A stretch of 64,000 nt of DNA from an uncultured Bacteroidota bacterium (GTDB lineage Bacteria; Bacteroidota; Bacteroidia; Chitinophagales; Saprospiraceae). The position numbers and the translations under genes were made by a program. A model generated the notes under the pieces. It did not search any database and had not been told where the DNA came from. It was given only the letters and a program-made list of their open reading frames with translations. Of the stretch, positions 42,867 through 51,186 are shown in pieces; position 1 is the stretch's first letter; each line of letters begins with the position of its first letter. The stretch covers positions 1 to 64,000 of the forward strand of contig CALMSX010000083.1 of assembly GCA_937872515.1 (NCBI GenBank), written 5' to 3'.

Positions 42867-43646
42867 TTAAGGTGTCAGGTGCGGAACTCTACCAATATAT
42901 CTGAGTTTGTGACTATATTTTTTTGTTTCTCTGTTGTAAATGCCTTCATGGTCTAATTTATCGATCCTTGCTTTTTCAGCAACATGGAGTACCTGACCAT
43001 CTGAAAGGACAACACCCAGGTGGTCAATTTCTTCGTTTTTGTTGATGAAAAAAGCAATATCACCAGGACTAGCCTGTTCTGTAAAGTGGATGATATCAAA
43101 GTCGAACTTTAACATTTGTTCCAAAGTGCGAGGCAGGGCAAATCCAGCACATTTATAAATCAACTGTACCAAAGCGATTTTATCTAAGCCAAAGACAGAT
43201 CTTCCTCCGTGGATGAAGGGTGCATTGACAAACCGTCGAGACAATTTTTCCATGATTTCAGGACCAAATTTTACTTCCTGAAAACCGGATGCCTGACCGC
43301 TGTAAACGTACTTTCCTGCAGCGGTTTTAAAAACCATACCATCGTATTCAGGTAAAGACGATGCAATCAGGACCGGAAAACTTACATCGTTGTTCATTAA
43401 AACCTGACATACTTCAAGTGCCACCGAAAAGTTGCCAGAGAATTTTTTGTGCATTTCAGGTGTAATCTCGCTCAGCTGGCGCAAATCTGCCCAGGCTTCA
43501 GTACCATCAAAATCAGTTATGATTTTGGCCCATTGTTTGTTTTTGCGGGAAATAATTTGAGCCGTCTCACCAAATAAAATTTGAGAAACCAAAGGAGATC
43601 CTTCCGATGGCTTAGTGTATAAAGCTACCAGAGAAAGGTCACACAT
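42867..43646 (-). CDS. SH3 plus NlpC/P60-like protein lacking the catalytic cysteine
   Basis: I place the start at the ATG at 43646 (MCDLSLVALYTKPSEGSPL), which gives the usual SH3-domain beginning; the longer frame from 43691 adds 15 unlikely residues. The first 75 residues form a bacterial SH3 domain, and about 125-250 the NlpC/P60 fold. In active enzymes the segment reads GGR-x-x-x-G-x-DCSGF; here it is GGRSVFGLDKIALVQ, so the nucleophile Cys is replaced by Lys. The His of HLGVV and the second His in VLHVAEK are kept. It is therefore probably a binding pseudo-enzyme or regulator for peptidoglycan peptides, not a peptidase. There is no signal peptide in the chosen start. Confidence 0.8.
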   Translation of the reverse strand: MCDLSLVALYTKPSEGSPLVSQILFGETAQIISRKNKQWAKIITDFDGTEAWADLRQLSEITPEMHKKFSGNFSVALEVCQVLMNNDVSFPVLIASSLPEYDGMVFKTAAGKYVYSGQASGFQEVKFGPEIMEKLSRRFVNAPFIHGGRSVFGLDKIALVQLIYKCAGFALPRTLEQMLKFDFDIIHFTEQASPGDIAFFINKNEEIDHLGVVLSDGQVLHVAEKARIDKLDHEGIYNRETKKYSHKLRYIGRVPHLTP

Positions 43647-43746
43647 CAAATAATCGCTTTGCTGCAATTTTACTTTTCGGCCCACATGCATTATTCTACC
43701 CGCATCACTGCCAAAATGGTGCCAGTTTTAAAGTCAAAGCATCAAC

Positions 43747-44829
43747 TTAATCTACCCAGTCTGCCAGGAAAAGATTGGTGTCTCTGGTGCCGTTGTTGTT
43801 TCTATTGCTGGCAAAAATCAACTTTTTACCATCAAATGAGAACATTGGGAAAGAGTCGAAGGCGGTGTCGTAAGTGATTTGTTCCAGACCGGTTCCATCA
43901 AGATTGATCATATAAAGGTTAAAAGGAAACCCTCTTTTTGATTTGTGGTTGGAAGAAAATATCACCTTTTTGCCGGAAGGGTGGAAAAAAGGTGCCCAGT
44001 TGGCATTTCCCAAATCAGTTAGTTTCCTGAGATTTGAGCCATCAGCGTTGCATATGTGCAATTCCATCCTGGTTGGCTGAACCAATCCTTCTGCCAGCAG
44101 GTCTTTGTATTCTTTGACATCCTGCTCAGACGTAGGTCTGGAGGCTCTGAAAATGATTTGGCTTCCATCAGGAGAGAAAAAGGCTCCCCCATCGTATCCT
44201 AATCCACTGGTAATTTGTTTAACCTGACTTCCGTCCAGGTTCATGGTATAAAGCTCTAAATCGCCACTTCGCATGGATGTGAAAACGATTTTGTCTCCTT
44301 TGGGTGAAACAGTTGCTTCTGCATCGTAACCCGGCTCGTTGGTAAGTTTTTTAACAATATTACCCTTCAGGTCGCCAACGTAGATGTCAAAATCTTTATA
44401 AATGGGCCAAACATATTTGCCATCTGTCCTCCTTTCAGGAGAATGGGGGCAAGAGGCACCACCTTCATGTGTAGAGGCATATACCAATGATTTGCCATCC
44501 GGTAAAAAATAAGAGCAGGTTGTTCTGCCTTTTCCGGTAGAAACCAGAGGGGGTGTTTTGCCTTTTTCCCATTTTTCGAGATCAAAATAAAAGATTTGAT
44601 CACATTGGGCTCCCCAAATGGTATTAGTAGCCTGAAAGACTATTTTTTTATCATCAAAACTCCAATAAGCCTCAGCATTGTCCCCACCAAAAGTAAGTTG
44701 GCGGATGTTTTTAAGGTGTTTTTCTTCCGGGTATCTTACAGGAGCTTCATTTGAGCCCTGGGGTAATTGGGTGGTCTTACAGGCCGTAAAGAGCGAACCC
44801 AGAACCACTAAGGTTAAAATTTTGTGCAT
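43747..44829 (-). CDS. TolB/PD40-like beta-propeller lipoprotein
   Basis: A 360-residue protein with a lipoprotein signal (LFTAC, Cys17) and about six WD40-like PD40 units, e.g. WSFDDKKIVFQA, VSPKGDKIVFTSMRSGDLEL, FSPDGSQIIFRAS, FHPSGKKVIFSSNHKS and FSFDGKKLIFASNRN. These form a beta-propeller like the C-terminal half of TolB, but the N-terminal TolB domain is absent. It is anchored in the periplasm, probably to the inner or outer membrane, and should act as a protein- or glycan-binding scaffold. It is upstream of the NlpC/P60-like gene on the same strand, with a 100-base gap. Confidence 0.85.
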   Translation of the reverse strand: MHKILTLVVLGSLFTACKTTQLPQGSNEAPVRYPEEKHLKNIRQLTFGGDNAEAYWSFDDKKIVFQATNTIWGAQCDQIFYFDLEKWEKGKTPPLVSTGKGRTTCSYFLPDGKSLVYASTHEGGASCPHSPERRTDGKYVWPIYKDFDIYVGDLKGNIVKKLTNEPGYDAEATVSPKGDKIVFTSMRSGDLELYTMNLDGSQVKQITSGLGYDGGAFFSPDGSQIIFRASRPTSEQDVKEYKDLLAEGLVQPTRMELHICNADGSNLRKLTDLGNANWAPFFHPSGKKVIFSSNHKSKRGFPFNLYMINLDGTGLEQITYDTAFDSFPMFSFDGKKLIFASNRNNNGTRDTNLFLADWVD

Positions 44830-44858
44830 ATGCTTTTTTATAATTCGATGCGAAAATA

Positions 44859-45326
44859 CTAAGATTGAACCAAAATATCCTTTTTTGAAACTGGGTTGAG
44901 TTTAGTTCCTTTTACAGTTGCTTCAGCCTCAATTCGATATTCTGACTTTACCCCTTTGATGAATTTCGCCATTTTTACGATACCGGCAGCCAAAAAGTTT
45001 TTATCCTGAATCTTGTCCATTTCTGACTGGTAATATTTAAAGGGGAGGTCAAATGGAATTTCAATGATCTCGTCCTTTTTCAAAGAAAAGCCCTCATTTA
45101 GATCCATTGAACCAACCATGTATTCGTCAATGAGTTTGTCTTTTTTTCTTCCTCGATGGTATTTTTCAATGATTCTAATGTTTATGTTGGTGACTTCACT
45201 ATCCATGATGGTGATCAGTCTAACCTTTCCACTTGCCATGCCGGTTGTCAGTTTTACAGGTTGATTAACTTCTACGTCAATTTTAACCCCTTCGATGCCA
45301 AGCATTCTTTTGATTTGTCCAAACAT
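44859..45326 (-). CDS. Spo0M-like arrestin-fold protein
   Basis: A 155-residue protein reading MFGQIKRMLGIEGVKIDVEV, then a beta-rich arrestin-like sandwich (VTNINIRIIEKY; IIEIPFDLPFKYYQ). This is the N-terminal half of the Spo0M/SpoOM family, which has the arrestin fold. Bacillus Spo0M affects sporulation and cytoskeleton; the organism here is not expected to sporulate, so its role is unknown. The protein has no signal peptide. It lies between mqnE and the propeller lipoprotein, with gaps of 76 and 29 bases. Confidence 0.7.
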   Translation of the reverse strand: MFGQIKRMLGIEGVKIDVEVNQPVKLTTGMASGKVRLITIMDSEVTNINIRIIEKYHRGRKKDKLIDEYMVGSMDLNEGFSLKKDEIIEIPFDLPFKYYQSEMDKIQDKNFLAAGIVKMAKFIKGVKSEYRIEAEATVKGTKLNPVSKKDILVQS

Positions 45327-45402
45327 GTTGATTTTTTATGCAAAATTACGGCAATTGGGTCTTAAGTACCCAGATTATCGATCAATGCCGGTGATGATTC
45401 TA

Positions 45403-46587
45403 TCAGTTGGCTATTACTGGCAAGTCAAGGTAACCTTTATAGGCCTTATCTGCTTCAAAAACCACATCTGTATAATCACAAATTACATTATAAAGGGTAT
45501 CTCTTTCAACTGGTCTTCGCCCTACCCTTTTGATTAAGGTTACCAGTTGTTCTGTTGTCATTGCCGGGTTTTGTTCTTCAGAGCCTGCCATAGAGTAAAT
45601 TTTTGTGGTGTCGTCGATGGTTCCATCTACATCATCTACTCCAAATGAAAGTGAAATCTGTGCGATATCTCTGCTAATCATGGGCCAATAAGCCTTGATG
45701 TGGTCAAAATTGTCGAGGTAAATTCTGGATACCGCATAGTTTTTAAGGTCATCAATAAGGCTTACTTCAGGAACGTGGCTCATTTGATTGTCTTTGTTCC
45801 TGAATTTTAATGGGATAAAGGTTTGAAAGCCGCCGGTTTTGTCTTGGAGTTGACGAAGCAGGTCCAGGTGGTGTACCCTATGCCCGTAATTTTCAATGTG
45901 CCCGTACAACATGGTAGCGTTGGACTTACCTCCTAGTTTGTGCCAAATTTCATGGATTTGTAACCATTGGTCACCGGAACATTTGCCTCCTGCTATCTGG
46001 TCTCTGATCTCTGGATGGAAAATTTCAGCCCCTCCGCCGGGCAGTGAATCAAGTCCTGACTCTTTCATTAAAGCCATTCCGTCTTCATAAGAAATTTTAT
46101 CCTTTTTAAACATATAGTGGTACTCAACCGGAGTGAGGGCCTTGATATGGAGTTCGGGTCTGTGCGCCTTTATGGCTTTAAAAAGATCACTGTAAAATTT
46201 GGTGTCGTATTGGGGTAAAACGCCACCCACAATGTGTACTTCAGTAACAGGCTGATTGTCATATGATTTGACAATGTCCATCATATCTTCAAGGGTATAT
46301 TCCCAGCCCTCACTTCTTTTTTTGATCAGGCGTGAATAACTGCAGAATGTACAGGTATAGAGACAAATGTTGGTGGGTTCTAGATGAAAATTTCGGTTAA
46401 AATAAGTGGCATCACCGTGTTTTTTTTCTCTCATGTGATTGGCAAGCATGCCCAGTAACGGGAGGTCTGCTCTTTCAAACAAGATCATAGCATCTTCGTT
46501 CGAGATACGGATGCCATTTAGCACCTTTTGGCTGATGTCTTGTAAATCTTTATCCGGATTGGAAACTTCAATAAAAGCGGGCTGCAT
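45403..46587 (-). CDS. mqnE: Aminofutalosine synthase
   Basis: A 394-residue radical SAM enzyme with the CxxxCxxC cluster in CLYTCTFCSYS, plus HIVGGVLPQYD, ALTPVEYHYMF, GLDSLPGGGAEIF and LYGHIENYGHR, all as in the MqnE/MqnC group. MqnE couples 3-enolpyruvylbenzoate and SAM to form aminofutalosine, the first committed step of the futalosine menaquinone pathway. This indicates that the organism makes menaquinone by this route and not through MenA-F. The other mqn genes are elsewhere. A TATTTTTG -7 element lies 19 bases before the ATG, downstream of the structured RNA's terminator, so mqnE has its own promoter. Distinguishing from MqnC rests on motif memory. Confidence 0.9.
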   Translation of the reverse strand: MQPAFIEVSNPDKDLQDISQKVLNGIRISNEDAMILFERADLPLLGMLANHMREKKHGDATYFNRNFHLEPTNICLYTCTFCSYSRLIKKRSEGWEYTLEDMMDIVKSYDNQPVTEVHIVGGVLPQYDTKFYSDLFKAIKAHRPELHIKALTPVEYHYMFKKDKISYEDGMALMKESGLDSLPGGGAEIFHPEIRDQIAGGKCSGDQWLQIHEIWHKLGGKSNATMLYGHIENYGHRVHHLDLLRQLQDKTGGFQTFIPLKFRNKDNQMSHVPEVSLIDDLKNYAVSRIYLDNFDHIKAYWPMISRDIAQISLSFGVDDVDGTIDDTTKIYSMAGSEEQNPAMTTEQLVTLIKRVGRRPVERDTLYNVICDYTDVVFEADKAYKGYLDLPVIAN

Positions 46588-46606
46588 AAATTATTAAGAT
46601 TAAATA

Positions 46607-46614
46607 CAAAAATA
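46607..46614 (-). promoter_or_regulatory. -7 promoter element of mqnE
   Basis: TATTTTTG on the minus strand, 19 bases before the mqnE ATG, located after the terminator hairpin at 46648-46678. Confidence 0.5.
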
Positions 46615-46645
46615 ACAGATGAGCGGGCAAATGGTTAGGTATTTA

Positions 46646-46812
46646 ATAAAAAAAGATTCCCGGACTTGCCGGGAATCTCATAATCCTTGCCTGCAGCTCA
46701 GGAGCCATAGCTTTTGTTTTCGATTGTTGGTCTCCTGTAATACTAATTGTAAAACGATACCGTTTTATGGGTGACTTCACAACCGTGAAGTTGTTACACA
46801 GGCAAGATTTCA
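46646..46812 (-). ncRNA. Candidate structured non-coding RNA with intrinsic terminator
   Basis: On the minus strand this stretch folds into a multibranch structure. A closing stem CTTGCCTG / CAGGCAAG (46799-46806 with 46686-46693) encloses hairpin ACTTCAC-GGTT-GTGAAGT (46774-46791), hairpin TAAAACG-GTAT-CGTTTTA (46750-46767) and a stem CAGGAG / CTCCTG (46732-46737 with 46699-46704) around a large A-rich loop. A 10-bp terminator AGATTCCCGG / CCGGGAATCT with seven T follows (46648-46678). The mqnE promoter begins after the terminator, so this looks like a free-standing RNA of about 165 nt, not an mqnE leader. 6S-type RNA (including the 6S-Flavo class) or an unknown sRNA are candidates. I could not assign it. 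It lies 10 bases after the CBS gene stop and may be processed from that transcript. Confidence 0.6.
46648..46678 (-). terminator. Strong terminator ending the structured RNA
   Basis: A 10-bp perfect stem with a five-base loop (CAAGT on the minus strand) and a run of seven T on the minus strand only, so it is directional. Confidence 0.85.
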
Positions 46813-46824
46813 GACCACTGTTCT

Positions 46825-47253
46825 TTAGCCATTTGACAATACATCTTGGTAAAGTATGGGCTTTTCGTATTCTCTACGGAATTCATACCTCAATACATCA
46901 AAGGAGGTAACGATTCCTACTAGTTTTTTGCCATCTACCACCGGTAGCGCGTGGAATCTTCTGTCCAGGAAGAGTTCGGCTGCAGTCCCAACCTTGTCAT
47001 CAGAACTTACTTTAGCGAATTTCGAATTCATTACATCAATTACGGAAATCTGGTGATAATCGTCAAAACTCCTGTTTAGCCTCCAAAGGTCGTAGGTGGT
47101 TATTAAACCCAGTAAATCGCCTTCATCGTTAATTACAGGTAGGTGGTGGATCCTGTTTTGGTCAAATAATTTTTTGACGTCTTCCAGGGTGCCGCGCTCA
47201 GAAATAGTGATCGGATTGCGCGTCATAATCGTTTGTACAAACTCGTTCATCAT
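46825..47253 (-). CDS. CBS-domain pair protein
   Basis: The 142 residues are two CBS motifs in tandem: IMTRNPITISERGTLEDVKK with RIHHLPVINDEGDLLGLITT, and VMNSKFAKVSSDDKVGTAAE with RFHALPVVDGKKLVGIVTSF. Such pairs form a Bateman module that binds adenosyl nucleotides (AMP, ATP, SAM) and usually controls a partner protein. No other domain is present, so it is a stand-alone sensor. Two Met codons stand at the start; either could be used. It lies upstream of the structured RNA on the same strand and may be co-transcribed with it. Confidence 0.88.
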   Translation of the reverse strand: MMNEFVQTIMTRNPITISERGTLEDVKKLFDQNRIHHLPVINDEGDLLGLITTYDLWRLNRSFDDYHQISVIDVMNSKFAKVSSDDKVGTAAELFLDRRFHALPVVDGKKLVGIVTSFDVLRYEFRREYEKPILYQDVLSNG

Positions 47254-47457
47254 GGTCTAGTAAGTTTGAGGTTTATTAATGGAGGTAATTTACGATATTT
47301 TATGGAGATTGTCAATAGGTAAGACAAAATATTAATAAGTTTTTTTGAAATTCGGCAAAATCAGTTTGAATTTTGTGTTTATTTGACATTTTTGATGACA
47401 GTGAGAGACATTTCATGATTTTTCTGACATTATGTCACTCTGGAGCATTAAATAATG

Positions 47458-47465
47458 TATCTTTG
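47458..47465 (+). promoter_or_regulatory. -7 promoter element of the miaB operon
   Basis: TATCTTTG, exact TAnnTTTG, 22 bases before the miaB ATG. No clear -33 element. Confidence 0.55.
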
Positions 47466-47487
47466 CAGCCTTAAAATTGAGTGAGAT

Positions 47488-48924
47488 ATGTATGATAACA
47501 ATCCCACACTTCAACTGCCTGTAAAAACAATGGTAGAAGGAGATCAGGGGAAAGTGTTTGGAGATGAAAATTTTGCCAGAGAAGAGGGCCGGAAGTATTT
47601 CTATATAGAGAGTTATGGCTGTCAGATGAATTTTTCAGATTCAGAAATTGTGGCTTCCATCCTGGCAGGTTGTGGTTATTTGTCTACCAGGAATGTGGCC
47701 ATTGCAGATTTGATTTTTATCAACACCTGCTCTATCCGCGAAAAAGCCGAGGAGACCGTAAGGAAAAGGCTGGCCCAGTTTAACCATTACAAGCTTGGCA
47801 ATCCTTCTATGTTAGTGGGTGTTTTGGGATGCATGGCTGAAAGACTAAAGAGCAGATTTCTGGAAGAAGAAAAGCTGGTGGATCTGGTAGTTGGACCCGA
47901 TGCTTACAGAGATTTGCCATCGTTGATTGCCACTGCAGAAGATGGTGAAAAAGGAATTAATGTATTTTTATCCAGAGAAGAAACCTATGCCGATATCTCA
48001 CCGATGAGATTGGACAGCAATGGAGTTACTGGTTTTATCTCTATCATGAGAGGGTGCGACAATATGTGTTCATTTTGTGTAGTGCCATTTACGAGAGGTC
48101 GGGAGAGAAGCAGAGATCCCTATTCCATTGAAGCCGAAGCACGCGACATGTTTGCAAAAGGTTACCGCGAGGTGACACTTTTGGGACAAAACGTTGACTC
48201 TTACAAGTGGCAAAACGAAGAAACAGGTGAGAAAGAAAATTTTGCCGGTCTCCTGGCCCGGATTGCTGCTGTTCATAAGGATTTAAGGGTTCGTTTCAGC
48301 ACTTCGCATCCAAAGGACATAACAGATGAGGTTTTATACACTATGGCTGCCCATGAGAATATTTGCCAGTATATTCACCTACCTGTACAAAGTGGCAATA
48401 CAAGAATTCTGGACCTAATGAACCGGACGTATGACAGAGAATGGTATATGGAGCGAATTCAGGCCATATATAAAATACTACCCGAATGTGCCGTATCATC
48501 TGACATCATAACCGGCTTTTGCACTGAAACTGAGGAAGAGCATCAGGACACCCTAAGCATGATGGAGTTTGCAAAATATTCTATGTCTTATATGTTTGCT
48601 TATTCAGAAAGACCGGGTACACTGGCGGCCCGCAAATGGGAAGATGATGTGCCTGAAGAAGTTAAAAAAAGGAGACTCAATGAAGTAATCCGATTACAAA
48701 ACCACCTGTCATTGGTTCACAATAAAGCAGATATCGGAAAGTCTTTTAAAGTGCTGATTGAAGGAGATTCCAAAAGATCTGCGGCAGAATGGAAGGGAAG
48801 AAATTCGCAGAACAAGATGGTTGTTTTTCCTAAAGAAAATTATAACCTTAAGCCAGGCGACTATATAACTGTATTGATTCATTCAGCCAGCAGTGCAACC
48901 TTAATAGGAGAAATAGTAAAATGA
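47488..48924 (+). CDS. miaB: tRNA-2-methylthio-N6-dimethylallyladenosine synthase
   Basis: A 478-residue methylthiotransferase. The N-terminal UPF0004 domain holds three cluster cysteines ([32 protein letters not shown]). The radical SAM domain has CxxxCxxC in [20 protein letters not shown], and a C-terminal TRAM domain follows (about 415-478). MiaB adds the 2-methylthio group to i6A37 of tRNAs reading UNN codons, using two 4Fe-4S clusters. The RGRERSRDP stretch is typical of MiaB as against RimO. It is the first gene of a five-gene operon; its stop overlaps the next start by four bases (ATGA). Confidence 0.96.
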   Translation: MYDNNPTLQLPVKTMVEGDQGKVFGDENFAREEGRKYFYIESYGCQMNFSDSEIVASILAGCGYLSTRNVAIADLIFINTCSIREKAEETVRKRLAQFNHYKLGNPSMLVGVLGCMAERLKSRFLEEEKLVDLVVGPDAYRDLPSLIATAEDGEKGINVFLSREETYADISPMRLDSNGVTGFISIMRGCDNMCSFCVVPFTRGRERSRDPYSIEAEARDMFAKGYREVTLLGQNVDSYKWQNEETGEKENFAGLLARIAAVHKDLRVRFSTSHPKDITDEVLYTMAAHENICQYIHLPVQSGNTRILDLMNRTYDREWYMERIQAIYKILPECAVSSDIITGFCTETEEEHQDTLSMMEFAKYSMSYMFAYSERPGTLAARKWEDDVPEEVKKRRLNEVIRLQNHLSLVHNKADIGKSFKVLIEGDSKRSAAEWKGRNSQNKMVVFPKENYNLKPGDYITVLIHSASSATLIGEIVK

Positions 48925-50189
48925 CCAAAGACCCCAATATCAACTCCGTCAAACAGAGGTTTGGCATCATCGGCAGGTCGGCAGCCCTTGATCGCGCCTT
49001 ATACACAGCTGTTCGAGTTGCCACTACCGATTTAACTGTATTGATTCAAGGAGAATCAGGGGTTGGAAAAGAAATTTTTTCCAGGATCATTCACGAATTG
49101 AGCAAGAGGAAGCACAATGGTTTTATAGCCATCAACTGCGGTGCCATTCCACCCGGCACGATTAATTCTGAATTATTTGGGCACGAAAAGGGCTCTTTTA
49201 CCGGAGCAACCGGAGAGCGCAAGGGATACTTTGAAACGGTAGGTGGAGGCACTATTTTTTTAGATGAAATTGGCGAAATGCCTTTGGACACACAGGCCTA
49301 CCTGCTAAGGGTATTGGAAACAGGAGAGTTTTTGAGAGTTGGCTCATCCAAGGTATTGACAACCGATGTAAGGGTAATTGCTGCTACCAACATAAGTTTG
49401 GAAGATCAGATAAAAAAAGGAAAGTTCAGAGAAGATTTATTTTATCGATTGAATACAGTGCCCATAAAGGTACCTGCTCTTCACGAAAGGTCAGAAGATA
49501 TCTACCCTTTATTTCGTAAATTTTCTGTTGACTTTGCAGAGAAATATCGAACCAATAGTCTGGAAATGGATGACAAGGCCAGATATATCCTGGAGCACTA
49601 TCGTTGGCCGGGGAATATCAGGGAATTGAAAAACATTGTTGAGCAATACTCCGTACTTTCAGAAAACAAGATGCTGGATGAAGAAACCATCGCCTTGTTG
49701 ACGCCACACCTGATTTCAAGAAACCTGCCCGTGGGCATTAAAAATAAAGAAACTGAAGGCTTTGCAGAAAGAGAAATTCTATACAAGTTTTTACTGGATA
49801 TGAAGGCGGATTTGTCGGATCTAAAAAATCTTGTATTTAATCTCATCAAGAACAATAATCTGCATGTGCCCGATTCCAGTTCGATCAATTTTGTTGTACC
49901 TTCTGAAGTAAACAATATCTCAGGAGGATACTACAATGAAGAAGAAAATGGTGATGATGGTGATGAAAGAGAACACAATAAACCCATCATCATTAACGAA
50001 ATTAACCGAGACCGGTATCACAAATCCGAAATCGTGGAAGAGGCTCTTTCTTTAGAAGATATGGAGAAAGATATGATAAAAAAAGCGCTTAAAAAATTTG
50101 CAGGAAAGAGAAAAGACGCTGCAGACGAGCTGGGCATTTCAGAGAGGACTTTGTATCGAAAAATCAAACAATATGATATTCCGGATTAG
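48921..50189 (+). CDS. Sigma-54 interacting transcriptional activator (AAA+ / Fis HTH), no receiver domain
   Basis: A 422-residue protein consisting of an AAA+ domain and a C-terminal helix-turn-helix. Visible are Walker A GESGVGKE (44-51), the sigma-54 contact loop KGSFTGAT (GSFTGA variant of GAFTGA), Walker [25 protein letters not shown], and [10 protein letters not shown]. The Fis-type HTH at the end reads [20 protein letters not shown]. The usual N-terminal sensor or receiver domain is absent; only about 20 residues precede the AAA+ domain. It therefore depends on its amount or a partner for control, like PspF. A long acidic linker lies at about 330-360. It is translationally coupled to miaB and lptE. 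Confidence 0.93.
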   Translation: MTKDPNINSVKQRFGIIGRSAALDRALYTAVRVATTDLTVLIQGESGVGKEIFSRIIHELSKRKHNGFIAINCGAIPPGTINSELFGHEKGSFTGATGERKGYFETVGGGTIFLDEIGEMPLDTQAYLLRVLETGEFLRVGSSKVLTTDVRVIAATNISLEDQIKKGKFREDLFYRLNTVPIKVPALHERSEDIYPLFRKFSVDFAEKYRTNSLEMDDKARYILEHYRWPGNIRELKNIVEQYSVLSENKMLDEETIALLTPHLISRNLPVGIKNKETEGFAEREILYKFLLDMKADLSDLKNLVFNLIKNNNLHVPDSSSINFVVPSEVNNISGGYYNEEENGDDGDEREHNKPIIINEINRDRYHKSEIVEEALSLEDMEKDMIKKALKKFAGKRKDAADELGISERTLYRKIKQYDIPD

Positions 50190-50706
50190 TAAAAGAAAAG
50201 AAGTCAGAAATAGTTTGTCTGGTTTTGTTGTTTTATTTACCCTGGGTATTTTTTTAAGTTCGTGTTATGGTTTTAAAGGCATTACAATACCCGCAGATGT
50301 CAATACCTTTTATGTAGAAAATTTTGATTTGGCCACACCCAACGCGCCAGTTGAAATAGACGTTCAGTTTTCAGAAGCCATGAGAACCAAAATCAGAAAT
50401 CAATCCAGGTTAAAACTAAGGGAGGCGGATCCTGATGTAGAATTTGGAGGACAGATTACGGGTTACCGGGTTACGGCTGAAGCACCCAAAGAAGGCAATA
50501 CAGTAGCATTGAACAAGCTGGAAATTGTGGTACAGGTTCAATATACCAATCATAAAAATGAAAAAGAAAATTACTCCCGGTCTTTTTCTTTTTTCAGAAC
50601 GTTTGAAGCCGATCAGGATTTACAAAGTGTTCAGGAAGCACTCAACAAAGACATTATCAATCAGCTTACTGAAAAAATTTTCAACGAAACATTTGCCAGT
50701 TGGTAA
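50173..50706 (+). CDS. lptE: LPS assembly lipoprotein LptE-like
   Basis: I take the ATG at 50173 (MIFRISKRK), which lies 17 bases inside the end of the activator gene; the longer frame from 50098 lacks a signal peptide. The signal ends in the lipobox FLSSC (Cys31). The mature 147 residues start YGFKGITIPADVNTFYVENF and match the Bacteroidota LptE family: an alpha/beta plug protein that sits inside the LptD barrel. It completes the outer membrane LPS translocon with LptD (25331-28015). Its location right behind miaB and the sigma-54 activator fits a conserved Bacteroidota order as I remember it. Confidence 0.85.
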   Translation: MIFRISKRKEVRNSLSGFVVLFTLGIFLSSCYGFKGITIPADVNTFYVENFDLATPNAPVEIDVQFSEAMRTKIRNQSRLKLREADPDVEFGGQITGYRVTAEAPKEGNTVALNKLEIVVQVQYTNHKNEKENYSRSFSFFRTFEADQDLQSVQEALNKDIINQLTEKIFNETFASW

Positions 50707-50718
50707 AGTAACAGACCC

Positions 50719-51186
50719 ATGAAGGTAGTTGTTTTGTGTATCGGAAAAACAAACGAAAGTTATCTCAGGCAAGGCATCTCTATATATTTAGACCGATTAC
50801 CCCATTATACTCCCTTTGAGTACATAGAAATGAAGGATGTAAAACATCCTGGCAATACCGTCAAATTGCTTGAAATGGAGGGAAAATCCTATTTGGCCCA
50901 AGTTCAAGCAGAGGATTTTTTAATCTTATTGGATGAAAGGGGAAAGGAATATACATCTGAGGCAATGGCCTTGTATATAGAAAAACACCAGATCAATAGT
51001 ACAAAAAAGTTGGTATTTGCCATCGGAGGTGCTTTTGGCTGGAGTGAAGAAGTAAAACTGCGTGCAAATGCGACCCTGTCACTTTCTAAAATGACCTTCT
51101 CACACCAAATGATCAGGCTTTTTTTAATAGAACAATTGTATAGGGCTTTCACCATAATCAAAGGAGAGAAATATCATAACCCATGA
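50719..51186 (+). CDS. rlmH: 23S rRNA (pseudouridine1915-N3)-methyltransferase
   Basis: The 155 residues are an RlmH of the usual length, beginning MKVVVLCIGKTNESYLRQGI, with ILLDERGKEYTSEAMA and the SPOUT-fold SAM-binding region LVFAIGGAFGWSEEVK, and ending YRAFTIIKGEKYHNP. It methylates N3 of pseudouridine 1915 in helix 69 of mature 70S ribosomes. It starts 13 bases after lptE and its TGA overlaps the ATG of the sensor gene (ATGA), so it is in the middle of the miaB operon. Confidence 0.95.
   Translation: MKVVVLCIGKTNESYLRQGISIYLDRLPHYTPFEYIEMKDVKHPGNTVKLLEMEGKSYLAQVQAEDFLILLDERGKEYTSEAMALYIEKHQINSTKKLVFAIGGAFGWSEEVKLRANATLSLSKMTFSHQMIRLFLIEQLYRAFTIIKGEKYHNP

Noticed and set aside
46588..46812. 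Riboswitch controlling mqnE
   Set aside because: A separate -7 element (46607-46614) lies between the terminator and mqnE, so the RNA probably ends before the gene. Not fully excluded.
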